A stretch of 64,000 bases of DNA from Pelecanus crispus. Lineage: Eukaryota > Chordata > Aves > Pelecaniformes > Pelecanidae. Made by a program: the position numbers and the translations under genes. Position 1 is the first letter of the stretch. Every line of letters begins with the position of its first letter. This document shows, in pieces, positions 25,401 to 36,100 of the stretch. Location of the stretch: assembly GCF_030463565.1 (NCBI RefSeq), contig NC_134659.1:6518511-6582510 (forward strand), read 5' to 3'. The notes beneath the pieces were generated by a model that was not told where the DNA came from, made no database searches, and saw only the letters and a list, made by a program, of their open reading frames with translations.

Positions 25401-27966
25401 CGAGCTCAGCGTGGCAGCTCCGCGCTGGCAACGAGCACTTAAGGCACAAGGAACTTCCTCTGTAACCTGGAGGTGACAATTCTGCTTCCCACAACAGGGA
25501 GGATGGAAAGGTCTCCACCAACAGACATCACACCCACCGGGGCAAGGAGGAGAGAAGGTTGGTTGGGGAATGCGGAGGAAGGTGAAGAAATGGGAGAAAG
25601 AGAACAGGAAGAGACACGGAGGCAGGTATGCTGCCAAGTAGCAGGATGCAGGAGATAAGAGAGCTGGGGAGGAGGTAGAGGGCTCTTTGAGATAGGGGTG
25701 GTTACCAGGAGCTGCTGAGGCGTGATGGAGTTGTCTGTGTAAATGCAGAGTTTCTCCACGGTCAGGGGCATGGTTTCTCGCAGCTTTGAAGCCAGGAGCA
25801 TGCAGACCGCTCCCAGAAGCTGCAAGTGATTTTTCCGCATGGGGACTGACGACAGGTAGCGATCCACGTAATTCATGGCCAAGGGGAAGACCTCTTCTTC
25901 ACACTTCTGCTCCTCGCACACCTGACAAAACCCAATTACAAAAATAAAAAAAAATAAAAGGAAGTTTTAATCAGCACAGGACTCCCCAGATCCTGCCTGC
26001 ACCGCAGCTTCAAAGCTTCTGGTCGTGCTGGTGTTTCACACTTGTCTGCAGGGCTTTGAAGGCACCTCGGTGCTAAGGAGAAAGTTAGCTACAGGCGTCA
26101 TGCCTCTGACTTCGGTGGGACTACAGCAGCAAGTCTGACCAATGCCTTAAGACTTCATCTTCCTACGGAAAGCTGCAGAACTTTTTTGTGCCCTCTTTCT
26201 AGCTACATATACGTTAAGACCAAAATTGCTTTATTTGGCCCCTTTTTTAATGTTCCCCATTAGGGATGTCTCCAGCCAGCTCTACAGCAAAGCTGCCATT
26301 TTCTGATCTGCGGGGACTGGGGACCTCTGGAAAAAATGAGCAGTTCCAGCATATCTGGACCTAATAGTGCAGGATCCACAGCCACTTCCGGCAATTCCAC
26401 CTTAAGTGGTCCAGAGACACGAGAAGAATCAATGGCAGAGCCCAAATCAATGGTCAAGTCCGAAACCCTTCCTCCTCCCTCAGCCACACTCACACCACAG
26501 CCACAAACAGAATCCAGGAGCTCCGAATTTCACTCCTCTGCTCTTATCTCTCAACCAGTATCAAAACACTGGTCATATTTAACTTCCTTCTTTCAACGCA
26601 ACCATAAAAATATTGAGGTTTCTCCTCATACAGCAGCAAACACCACTGCTCTCCTTCCAGCAGCGGCCGCCTCCCCCTGCACAGGCTGCCGTAGCGCCGG
26701 GGACACCGTAGCGCCGGGGACACCGGCACCAGGGCCACGACTGCCAATGCCACCCGCTTCTCGCCTGCCCGCGGGGCTTCGCAGGAACGGGCTCCAAAGC
26801 AGCACTTCTCTAACGACCCTTCTCAGAAAGGGAATTGCAGTAACAGGGCAATAATAGCGGGGGGCAAACCCAACCTTTGAAAAGCAAGATGTTGATTATT
26901 TTGACAGAAGCAGGCAGCTTCTTGCAACAGCGGCAGGAGTGGAGAGCAGGCAGGCTCCGTCCCAATGTCATTTGTCCTGTTCTTTCTTTCTCTATCGAGG
27001 CTGTTCACTCTGCTCATCTCATGAAGAGGCCCATGAGATTTTCCCCCACTGAACTGTATCCCGCAAAGAGCCGTATTCATTTTTAATTTAGGGAAGTAAA
27101 CGGTAGTGATATTATTTTCCCCCTCTAACCAGGCATTTTCAGCCCCATTCAGGAAACGCAAGTCTCTAGCCTGCCGGGTGCACAGCTGAGCTCTCTGCCC
27201 AGAAGTTTTGGGGAGCAGGGTGCGAACGTGGGGGCCGACAGCAGCGTGGCAGCATGCCGCCGGGGTCGGGGGAGCACAGGCGGTGAGTTCGGGGGGGGGG
27301 GGGGGGGGGGGGATCTGCTCCCCAGCATGGGGCAATCGCATCTTCTAGCACAGCCAGCACTCACCGGGATGCTGCCCCGCTGCAGACTGCTTTCCTCGCC
27401 AGCCTCCGGACCCTCCACGCACAGCCCCCTTCCTCCCCAGCGGCATAAATAAGCTGTGATTCTATGATTCGACAGCCCCCCCATACCGGGGACCCGGCCT
27501 CCGGCGCACACCAAGCCCCGGGACCTCAGGGCTTTCCCGTCCCCTGACCCTTGCACCCCTGCACCAGGCGACCTCGCCGAACGCCCCCTCCCCAGCGACC
27601 ACGGGCCGGGTGCTTGTGTCCTGCGCTTCCCCCCGCCGCCAGCTCCCTCCCGCCGGAGCGGGAGCGGCCACGCTTGCAAGCGCGGACGGCGGGCGAGAAA
27701 AAGCGCCGGTGGCCGGGCAGGGAGCCGGAGCTGCGGCGGGAGAGGCGGCAGCAGGGGGGGTCCCGTACCTCCAGCATCCAAAAGGCCAGCATCTTCCGCA
27801 TGTAGGGCTTGATCTCCCGCTGCACGCACTGGAAGTAGGAGGCGCGGGGGCTGTACCGCTCCTCCTGGCTCAGCAGGTTTTGCAGCACCCGCCGGTCCCC
27901 CAGCAGCTGCGGGTCGCGCCCGGCGCGGGGGACGCGGGGGACGGCTTCCACGCACAGCAGCTCCAT
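13493..27966 (-). CDS. CCND3: G1/S-specific cyclin D3
   Basis: Cyclin D3 activates CDK4/6 to phosphorylate RB in G1. Five coding exons on the minus strand are 27966-27769, 25921-25706, 17596-17437, 16812-16670 and 13654-13493. Lengths 198, 216, 160, 143 and 162 give 292 codons plus stop, identical to human. An LxCxE RB-binding motif is at residues 3-7 (LLCVE). The cyclin box includes [17 protein letters not shown] (about 50-66), [13 protein letters not shown] and [15 protein letters not shown], with K112 in the position of the CDK-contact lysine. The second cyclin fold follows in exons 3 and 4 ([32 protein letters not shown]). The C-terminus keeps [11 protein letters not shown], with T283-P284 at the site of the known degradation phosphorylation. 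The start matches human MELLC. D3 rather than D1 or D2 is supported by [14 protein letters not shown], the C-terminus and the MED20-BYSL-TAF8 neighbourhood. Introns 1-4 are 1.8, 8.1, 0.6 and 3.0 kb. Confidence 0.97.
14050..15350. promoter_or_regulatory. Intragenic CpG-rich block in CCND3 intron 4
   Basis: CpG dinucleotides are frequent, densest at 14880-15240 with repeated GCGAGC, CGCGGC and CGCCCG strings. This could be an internal island or alternative promoter, or simply microchromosome-type GC-rich intron. Edges are by eye. Confidence 0.35.
15852..15875 (+). repeat. Poly(A) run of 24
   Basis: Homopolymer in CCND3 intron 4, preceded by CTCTGGCTAAC. It does not terminate a recognisable retroposed copy. 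Confidence 0.8.
17606..17624 (-). repeat. CCND3: Tetranucleotide microsatellite forming a splice-site tract
   Basis: The plus strand has nearly five units of CAGA. In transcript sense this is a CTGT repeat ending 10 nt before the CCND3 exon 3 boundary (17596), so it makes up the polypyrimidine tract of that 3' splice site. Confidence 0.85.
24013..24040 (-). mobile_element. CR1 tail stub
   Basis: A 28-bp match to the extreme CR1 3' end (TCACAGAATCATAGAATGG in plus reading), minus orientation, in CCND3 intron 2. The rest of the element is missing. Confidence 0.6.
27291..27312 (+). repeat. G-run of 22 bases
   Basis: Uninterrupted G homopolymer in CCND3 intron 1, about 460 bp from the exon 1 donor. 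The CCND3 transcript carries it as C. Length may be unreliable in the assembly. Confidence 0.75.
27455..27471 (+). mobile_element. Possible CR1 tail stub
   Basis: TGTGATTCTATGATTCG matches the CR1 terminal repeat in plus orientation, but no CR1 sequence precedes it. Very short, so uncertain. Confidence 0.35.
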
Positions 27967-27969
27967 GGG

Positions 27970-28256
27970 CGCGGGCAGGAGGGCAGCAGGGCAGGCAGCA
28001 GGGCGGGCAGCAGGGCGGCAGGGCAGGCAGCAGGGCGGGCGGGCAGGAGGGCGGCAGGGCGGGCAGCAGGGCGGCAGGGCAGGCAGCAGGGCGGCAGGGC
28101 AGGCAGCAGGGCGGGCAGGAGGGCAGGAGGGCAGCAGGGCGGCAGGGCAGGCGGCAGGGCAGGCAGGAGGGCAGGAGGGCGGCAGGAGGGCAGCAGGGCG
28201 GGCAGCAGAGCGGGCGGGCAGCAGAGCGGGCGGGCAGGAGGGCAGCAGGGCGGGCA
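27970..28256 (-). repeat. CCND3: G-rich minisatellite in the CCND3 leader
   Basis: About 290 bp built from interchangeable short modules (GGGCAGGA, GGGCAGCA, GGGCGGCA, GGGCGGGCAGGA) of 8 to 12 bp. It begins a few bases upstream of the CCND3 start codon. The transcript strand is correspondingly C-rich (CTGCCCTCCTGCCCGC type). It would lie in the 5' UTR if transcription starts in the GC-box region beyond 28300. It reads open in all three frames on both strands, which explains several long spurious frames. Confidence 0.85.
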
Positions 28257-28398
28257 GACACCCCGCCGGCTCCGCTGCAGCCGCCGCGGGACGCCGGGAA
28301 CTGGCGGCGCTCCCAGGGGGCGGGGCCGCCGCCCACCCCGGGCCGACCCGCGGAGCCCGGGCGGCCGAGGCGCGCCGAGGGGGCGGGGCCACCGCCGC

Positions 28399-28409
28399 TT
28401 CCCGCCAAT
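28399..28409 (-). promoter_or_regulatory. CCND3: Overlapping CCAAT and E2F elements
   Basis: In CCND3 sense the sequence is ATTGGCGGGAA: an inverted CCAAT box (NF-Y) sharing bases with GGCGGGAA (E2F type). It lies about 435 bp upstream of the start codon, between GC boxes. Such composites are typical of cell-cycle promoters; binding is inferred. Confidence 0.5.
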
Positions 28410-28552
28410 CCGCGGGCAGACCGGCAGCGACGCGCCGAAACCGGGCGGTGACCACGCCCCCTCGCGGGGGGGGGCGGGGCGAGAGGCGCGCCGGCGGGCT
28501 GCTAGCACGTGTGGCGGCCGCCGGGCGCTGCTGCCATGTTGGGGGGGGGGGG

Positions 28553-28577
28553 GACGGACGGACAGACGGACGGACAG
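28553..28577 (+). repeat. GACG-type tetranucleotide repeat
   Basis: GACGGACGGACAGACGGACG and continuation, directly after a 13-base G-run (28541-28553) upstream of CCND3. Confidence 0.7.
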
Positions 28578-31500
28578 CGCGACCGGCCGCCCCCGGGTCT
28601 CGCCCCCGCCCTCCGCTGCGGCGCCAGCGGCCGCACGTTGCCTGCAGGGCCGGTGCCCAGCTCCGCAGGCCGGCCAGGCTGCAGAGGCGCAGCCGCGGCG
28701 CTGGCAGGGAGGCTTCTGCCAACCCAACCTTTACAGATTTCTAAGAGTAATTTATTCAGTATTTAGTCCTATACCTTTTTTTTTTTGGGTGCGTGTGTGA
28801 CCAAAGTCCTCCAGGACTATGAAAATAATCAGCTGTGCACATACTTGGAGCCGGTCCGTACCGAGCCTGCTGTCTTCCAAAAGTTACCCCCATGTTACTA
28901 CTGCTGCAGCTCCACGGGAGATAGCAACCTCAGTGTCTGCCCAGATAAGGCTTCGTCAGGCTCGGCTGTTTTTTCAGAATAATTAACAATTGTTTGGAAA
29001 TGCCTTTGCAAATTTTACACCAAATGGCTATTTACTCTAGGAATTTTAAAGTCTTTTGAGTAAGTTTGCGCTGTGACTTCCACAGCACAGGATTTGCTCC
29101 GCATGGGTACCTGAGCCTGCTTCTGGTTCACCCAGCAATAATTGCTTTCTGGTATGGAAATTTGAAGACGACGGGCTGTAATTCTGGCCACGTTGCTCTG
29201 ATGTTTGTTACTGGCTACAAAAACTGAGATGTCTTGACTTCGCTGGTGCCAATAGGAAGGGTCAGAAAACAGGATAAAATGTACCACAGATTCTCTAATT
29301 GGCAGGGGGAATGCCTTCAAGCTTGCAAATTAAAAGCTCCTCACCGAGCTGACAGAATTAGCTCAGGAGGTCCATTTTTTATGAAGGTTCCCAACACCAG
29401 TTGCGAAGGCAACACGCCCGAATGGGCTGACCTGCCTGCATAAGCCTCTTCACCGGCAGGCCAATGCCACAACGTGGCATTTGCAGCAGCTGTTGTGACC
29501 AAATGATTGTAATCACCAACCTGAGAGGTGGGAAATACATTCCAGGCTGCCAGCATCTCTCGCTCTGCTAGATCACGTCATTCCCTGCCAACTCTGACTG
29601 CCCTGCCCTCTGAAATGAAGCACCTCAGCAGTACGCACACCCGTAACGCTTCGTTGCGCAGGGCAGTATATCCCATTTTACAGCGCAGTATGGCTGGGCT
29701 GAGAGCACGGTACGGAGAATCGGACGGAGACAAGCCCAAGTTCAACTCAGCAATAATCCGCATCTGCAGTCCTGGAGAGGAAGCTGCTCGTGTTCAGAAG
29801 GGAACGGAGCAATGGAATTTGTAGCAATCAAGGACTTTTGGGATTCGGTGTCATATGAAAGGGACTCGGCTGGAACACCTCTGACCAGTTCTGCTGGAGG
29901 TTTGCTCAGTGCACACACTTGTATGTATTTTTCGGCTAAGGAACAAAGAACCAAAGGAGTTGGCAGTGGAGTGATTGGCCACAATAGCTACTCGCCCCAC
30001 ACAAGTCACTTCTATGGATGCCATTTTGACACATTTAGTACTTTTTTTTTTTTGTATTTTCAGTCATGTAAAAAGAGTCTTTTAATGAAGAACAAACATA
30101 CGAAGTTAATAAGCGTAAGTAAAACAAGGCTGAAGTCTTTGTTCTCCCTGCTCAGGATTTTTTTTGTGTTGAAAATGAAAAACATCTTTTTGATCAGAGG
30201 TTTAGAGGTTCAAAACACTACTCATGACAGTGAACACAAAGGTCACATACATAACACATTGCACACACTGGAATCCCATTTCTACACTTGTACAGATGGC
30301 TTTCATTTTCTGCAAGGTATATGATACATTGCAAATTTTTAATGATGCCATCAGCGTTGATTTGTTGTGCTGAATGCCCTGAGAACACCGTATAGCACGG
30401 TGATGCGGAACTGGAGAAAAGAAAGGGGGAGAGAATTAGATCAATCCCATCCCTGCCTTAAAATGAAAAAGAGGAATTTTTGTAGGTGAGATGAGATTCC
30501 CAAATCCCTTTGCCAACTAACTTTCTTTCACCTTACAAATAAATCTTCCAGTGGTGTGGGCAAGAAATATTTGAAGAATCTATGGGAGAGATTTCTGTGG
30601 ACCAGTCAGCTGGTTTTAATCCGGGATGACCCCCCCTGCTCCACTCCCCCACTCTTTCATTGTGAGTAGCATCCCCCGTTCGTGCAGGGGAAGAGAAGGG
30701 CCCCATGTCCCACATTTTTAGTAAAAATAGACAGCAGCTATTTTCTTTAGTCAGGCAAAGGGAAACCACAGCACTGGGTTCTTGGGCCTTCTGGTTTCTG
30801 GGCTGTGCCTTTTGAAATTGAAAGTTTCAGGCCCTTTCCCAGACTTCATGGTCTTTCTCCTGTTTCCCAGTGTCTGCACGGCGGTTCTGACACAGCCCGT
30901 TCAGCTGGAGCTGGGCTCGGTGGCAACCGTGGGCCATAGGACACGGAGGGGGAAAATGAAGCCTGTTGCATAAGAAAGTGTTCCTTCCAGATGATGACTT
31001 GGCAAAACTGATGCCTCTGCAAGCCACATTATCAGGCTAGAAAGGCAAATTACAGACTGCAGGCGTCCTAAAAAGCCTATTGTGTGGGTGTGCGGAGGGA
31101 AAAGAGAAAATTCCAGGAAAACCAAATTTTGGTCACTGTTGTCCATAGATAGTCAGCTTCCTGGCTTTGGCAAGAGAGAGCACAGCAATATTAAAAAAGG
31201 AAATTCCTTCAGAGTAAAAATTAAAAAACCTGCTGGCCTCCAGACTTCCAGGATCTCAAACCAGAAATGTTATTCTTTGCTGAATCATAAAGGGGGCTCA
31301 TATTTTTGGTATGTTGATGATGAATTTAAAAGGGTGACCAGCAGCTGGAGCTTTTAAAGGGGTAATGCAGATGCAGGTCCGATTCTGATGGGCAGCTGGT
31401 GTCACCCGTGGGCTTGGATGGAAGCTAACGCCATGTATCGGGATGGCCATTCAATAGGGGCGCGTCCGTAAGCTCCTCGCCGCAGAAAGTTAGGTACGTC

Positions 31501-33876
31501 ACTTTGCATCAGCAGTGGGCCTGGCTCTGAAGGCTTTTAACAAACGTGACCAGCACCTTTTCACGCTGGTTTCTATGACTTACATTTTACATCCACCTTC
31601 CGTCCAGTTTTGACCTACCAAGAGCTAAGCCATCTTCTTCCTTGGTCATAGTGCAACTATAGTGTCATCAGTGACATCAAACTGAAACCACTTAACATAC
31701 ATGAAGGGCTTGAAAACCAAATCCAATGAGAAAATAACTATATAATTTGCTGTAGGAAATCCCCAAAATAAAATGAAAAACAGGTACCATTTTGTGCATG
31801 TGTGAGAAGGAGTGCAGACAGTAGTTCACACTTTCTGGTTTGAGGATTTCAAAGCACTGCTATATTTCTCATCCAGTTTTCCCTAAAGCAGAGAGATATT
31901 GCAGCTATTCCCAGCAGGAAAGAACAAGGGCTCTGGCACAGAAGGGCTAGCAAAGACGCCGTGGCAGTTTGGTGTCACAGTCTGTGCTTGCCAGTCCCTG
32001 CTGCTTTAGAGGGAGCTGAGCCGTGTTCCCCGCTCGTTCCACCGTTCCCTGCTCCAGTGGGCAGGAGAGCTGAGGATTTCTTGGTCTCGGGTCCCATGCT
32101 TAAACACCAGACTGCCGTCTCCCCTCTGTAGCTGGCTCTCTCTCCTGTCTCATATCTTATTCATTCTTAGAACAAATGCTTTCACTGAATTGAAGGGAAG
32201 TTTGGTTGAGTACAAGTTTAACATTTGACCCAGGGGACGTGTTTCCTAATATCTTTCCCATTACTGGCAACCACGGCATTCCCTTTCCTCTGACTTGGTC
32301 AGACTTTTGAGTACAACTAATTAGTTTGGAGTGATATCATCTGAATACTGAATCTTAGATATATCCAGTAATGATATACATGAGAATTCTGAAGAAGAAA
32401 GCTTGCTGCTTCCAAGGTCAAAATACAGCTTTTTCATTGACTTAAATCCCCTTATTGGAGCAGGTTTTGGTACAGCTTGGACCAATGGTCTATTTAAACA
32501 AAAACAGAAGTGTGACTCTTGATAGTGTTTGGGTTTACACTATATCCATCACTTCTGTATCTGAACATGCCTGTTCCTGGGATATATATCAATTTAATAA
32601 TGAGTTCCTTAACCAAGATTACTGAAGGAGAGAAACAGTTGGAAAGTAGGGGAGCCCTTCGCTTAGGCAGCTTCCAGAACAGAACAAAGAAGTGATTGGA
32701 AGGAGGTGTGAATGGATGAGAAGAGATACATTTGTAAACAGGCACTTAGCAAGCAATTCACTACATCTTTTGGCAACTCATTTAGGAGAAAATTTCCAGA
32801 AGTGGCTATGGCTTTGGAGTGTCTCCATTTCAGAGCAGCTGGGCCAGATCTGACTCCAGTGGGGCCAGCCCAGTTTGCCTCAGCTAACCATTTAGGCCAG
32901 CAGAGATTTAAGTGTAGTGTCACCTGACTTTTTATGAAAAGCATTAGAACAAGTTTGTCTTCATCTATCATTTTAGCAGCTGTTTTCTGCCTTAGTTCCC
33001 TTTTCCTAACGAAATCTAAAATTAAGTCACATTTTCATTGACTCAAACTCATACCATAGTGAGCCATCCCCAGGTGAATGTTCAGTTTTGCTCCCAAATC
33101 AGGCCTTTTAGAAACCAGCCAAATTCAGCTGGTAAAGATAGAAAGACCGACCATAGAAAAAAATGCAAAGCTGAAACCAATCAATTTCAGAAAGCAAACT
33201 GGGCTTGGAAAGCCCCCAGTTGCGATATATTTAGTTCATTTCAGGGGATTATCTGTGGTCGCCAATTATGCAAATTGTTAAAAAATACTGCCCTGAATTT
33301 TACATACAAAATACATCTTTTCTACAACACCCTTCCCTTGTCCATCCTTCCTGCCTTTTCCTGCCCTGCCCTGAATTGATCTTGCTGCCTACGTCTTATG
33401 CACCCCATTCGGTAGATTAGATGCGTTTGGGTTTTTCTAAGAATTTTTGGTTGCATGATATTTTTCATTTGATGTGGCAAGCCTGGTGCCTAGCGCCTGT
33501 TTGCCAACGCAAACTGCCAGTCAGCGAGTCAGAGCCAGCTCAAGGCTTCTCAGCAGCGCAGGCAGAAAGGGAATTTGCCATGGCTGTACTGGAGAAAGGA
33601 TCCGTCCTGCCTGGTGAAGTGATGAGGAAGCAGGGACTGGCCCAGCTGGAGCAGGGAGAAAGGAAAATCCTTGAAAGCTAGGCTCAGTGCTCCTGCGGCA
33701 AGAAGTCGAGTCTGCTATGGGATGAGGTGCTTTGCAGCACCGCGAGCCTGCGTCCCAGCTGTTCACTGCACAGTAGCACCCAGCCACATTTTCCAGGACC
33801 CCACAAAGCAAAGCAGGCAGCAAAATCATGACAGTAGGGCTGGAGCCGGCCAGCACTCCTGAAGAAACAGGGTCTG

Positions 33877-33965
33877 ATAGACTGAGCACTGGTCTTGCAG
33901 GCAGGATGGCTGGATTTTAATCTTGGCTTGGCCAGATATTAAATGGGGATGGAGGGGGGGGCAGG
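33877..33965 (+). mobile_element. MIR/CORE-SINE-like remnant
   Basis: The order GAGCACTGG, then GGCTGGATTTTAATCTTGGC, then AAATGGGGAT follows the 5' and middle part of MIR-type SINEs in plus orientation. Heavily decayed; the family call is by memory of the consensus. Confidence 0.35.
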
Positions 33966-34817
33966 TCTCTGCCCAAGTCTGGACTAGGAGGATTGTTCCC
34001 TTTACAGGGGCAGAGGGGACCACGGCAGGACAGAACAGAGGGTGGGCTCGGAGCGGGTGTGCAGCCGCGCTGCCGGCATTGCAGTGGAAATACTGTGGGA
34101 CCGAGCTCTTGCCAGCAATGGGCAGGCAGGAATCTCATCAGATCAGTCAAGTCTGTGCTAAGTTCGGTTCCTTGGAGGGAGGGAGGTCTATGCTGTGTGC
34201 ATGTGAGTGCTTTGGGGGGTAAAAAGAAAACGATTGATATCCCACTTGACTTCCCCCACTTGTAGTGCACCTGGCTTGCTGTTACCTTCCAGCGCAGGCT
34301 GAGCATACCCTACGAGGGCTTTGAACTAGAGACAGACCTTACAGGCGAGAAGCCTTTGCCATGAGCTTGCTGGCTGCACTCGGTTCACCCTTGGTGTAAC
34401 TGAAAGGAAACATCTTGTACCAGCCCCACATCAGCCAGAGGGTGCTGAGCTGAGCCGCTCTCACGTCCAGCACAGCAGCTGTGTCTGTGCGTGGCAGACC
34501 CTGCTCTGACACCCCAGGGACCATCCCAAAGCCCACTGTCTTTGCTGCCAACCTGGCTTTACCACATTAAGGCAACGCATGCGTAGCGTATGTGTCCTCC
34601 CCCACCTAGGCAGTGAAGAAGTACACTGATCCCTCCAGTTCAAACTGCAAAGCCAAAGGAGGAAAATTTTAAGGACCTACAAGCCACAGTGATTAAGTAC
34701 AAGTGAAGAGGAATGTCACACCCCTGTGTTAATAAACGGAAATAAAATACAATCCACACAGCAACACAGCCATCGTTCAGATAACCCGCAGCTTTGAAGA
34801 CAAGTCTCCTCTAAGTA

Positions 34818-35090
34818 TTAGACTATGCTCCCAGAACACCTTTCCCTGAAGGCACAAATGTCACCGTATTTCTTGTGATTGTCACAGCCAGGTACCTCTG
34901 TATATCCCAACAGATATATAGAGATCAAATTCACCGAGATGCTAGTATCCATAATAAAATATGGATGCATTTCTCCCAGCAGTTCTGGCAGCTGTATATT
35001 ATCTACGTATGCTTCTGCATTCATGTCATCAATAATTACTGACATTAACAACATGCTAATGACATACACTCTGTGAATGTATACACATCA
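34818..35090. other. AT-rich block in the CCND3-TAF8 interval
   Basis: Locally AT-rich and low in CpG. It contains an 83-codon open frame on the minus strand with no recognisable family and no exon boundaries I trust. It may be a conserved non-coding element; nothing more can be said from the sequence alone. Confidence 0.3.
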
Positions 35091-35981
35091 CTGGGCAAGC
35101 AGTATTCCCACTGTATTTAGGCAGATCTTTGCCGGAGCGGTTCCAGCAGTTGCGTGATACGTTATCCATTTCTTCCAACACTAACCTAGTGCTTTGCATT
35201 TGCTCTGAGTCTTACAGCATAGGAGTTGCTGCTCCTGCCTGTCCACTCTCTGCCCTCTCCTAGCATCACAGCAGCGAAGAAGATGCCTTCCGAGACATCA
35301 TAAGCTGAAATCAGTAGTGGTTTATATGGCTGGCTGAGTTAGAAAAAATGGTATTGTGTCCTATTCAGCTGTTCCTACTAGAAAGCCAGGCTTCAGCCAC
35401 CCCAACTAGACCTGCTGCCAAAACCAAGTCCGCAGCTCACGCTCCTGCCTGTACGTGAGCAGAAATACTGTCCGTCTCACTTGACTACAAGAGCCTGAGC
35501 AGGAGGGAATCGGATCTACTGCAGTGCCACACCAGCGCCAGCCTCCTACCAGAATATTGTCTGTAGCAATTAAAATATGAACTTCCTTCCCACTGCAAAC
35601 TGACAAACAAAGAGGTTCCTGCAATCAGGCATGAGTGCTTCTGGGTTTATTTTTGTAGCTCCTCACATTATTTATAAGGTGAGCTGGCAGACCATATCCC
35701 CAAAACAAGCATTAACATCTGGACAGTGAAAAGCCTGCTGTGGGTGTTAGGGGCCGGGCCAGACCGATTTCAGGGGTGGAAGACCTGAAATCCAGCTGGA
35801 TATGCTCTACTCTGGGTGGCTGCTGACACAGGGACGAATCCGTGGTATCTGGTCCACACTGAAGAACCCTCTGTTACTACCAGTGTTTTGAAACAGCACA
35901 ACATAAGCCACTGGGGAAGGAGAAAAGATGAGGGGATGGCAACGCTTAGTAGACCTGCAAAGGAATGCAGGAGCATCCCCG

Positions 35982-36100
35982 CTTACCGATGAGGAAACTG
36001 GGGCACGGGGCACTGAAACATTTGCTTATCACGCAGATGAGTGCCAGGTCTAGACGGGGAGCTGGCAATTTCCAAGTCCCAGCATGGTGCTCTGTCTGCC
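35982..36100 (-). mobile_element. MIR/CORE-SINE-like remnant
   Basis: In plus reading GATGAGGAAACTGGGGCAC, then CAGATGAGTGCCAGGTCTAG, then TGGTGCTCTGTC follows the reverse complement of a MIR-type SINE. About 120 bp, decayed. Confidence 0.5.

Larger units (their letters stand above)
17597..25705. other. CCND3: CCND3 intron 2
   Basis: The largest CCND3 intron. It holds a CR1 tail stub (24013-24040), homopolymer runs (T at 19598-19613, A at 21283-21297 and 22375-22384) and the tetranucleotide repeat beside exon 3. Short open frames on both strands have no recognisable family. No nested gene was seen. Confidence 0.6.
25922..27768. other. CCND3: CCND3 intron 1
   Basis: Non-coding. It contains a duplicated CCGTAGCGCCGGGGACA segment (about 26690-26724), a 22-base G-run (27291-27312) and a small CR1-like tail (27455-27471). 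An open frame at 26336-26854 is Ser/Thr/Pro-rich and unlike any known family. Confidence 0.6.
27480..28720. promoter_or_regulatory. CCND3: CpG island and promoter of CCND3
   Basis: CpG-dense block covering exon 1, the leader and the upstream region. It has GC boxes at about 28316-28325 and 28379-28389, and a G-rich one near 28468-28480. An overlapping CCAAT/E2F site lies at 28399-28409, a CACGTG E-box at 28506-28511 and an AACATGGC YY1-like element at 28533-28540. No TATA box is visible. The transcription start is not determined. Confidence 0.7.

Noticed and set aside
26336-26854. Ser/Thr/Pro-rich plus-strand frame in CCND3 intron 1
   Set aside because: No recognisable domain, no splice or promoter context; composition alone explains it.
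27610-28800. Plus-strand open frame of about 396 codons opposite CCND3 exon 1
   Set aside because: Most of it is the G-rich minisatellite read as Gly/Ala/Arg/Gln; it has no family resemblance and overlaps a confirmed exon on the other strand.
34818-35069. 83-codon minus-strand frame suggesting a membrane peptide
   Set aside because: Hydrophobic content comes from AT-rich sequence; no splice sites or homologue recognised.
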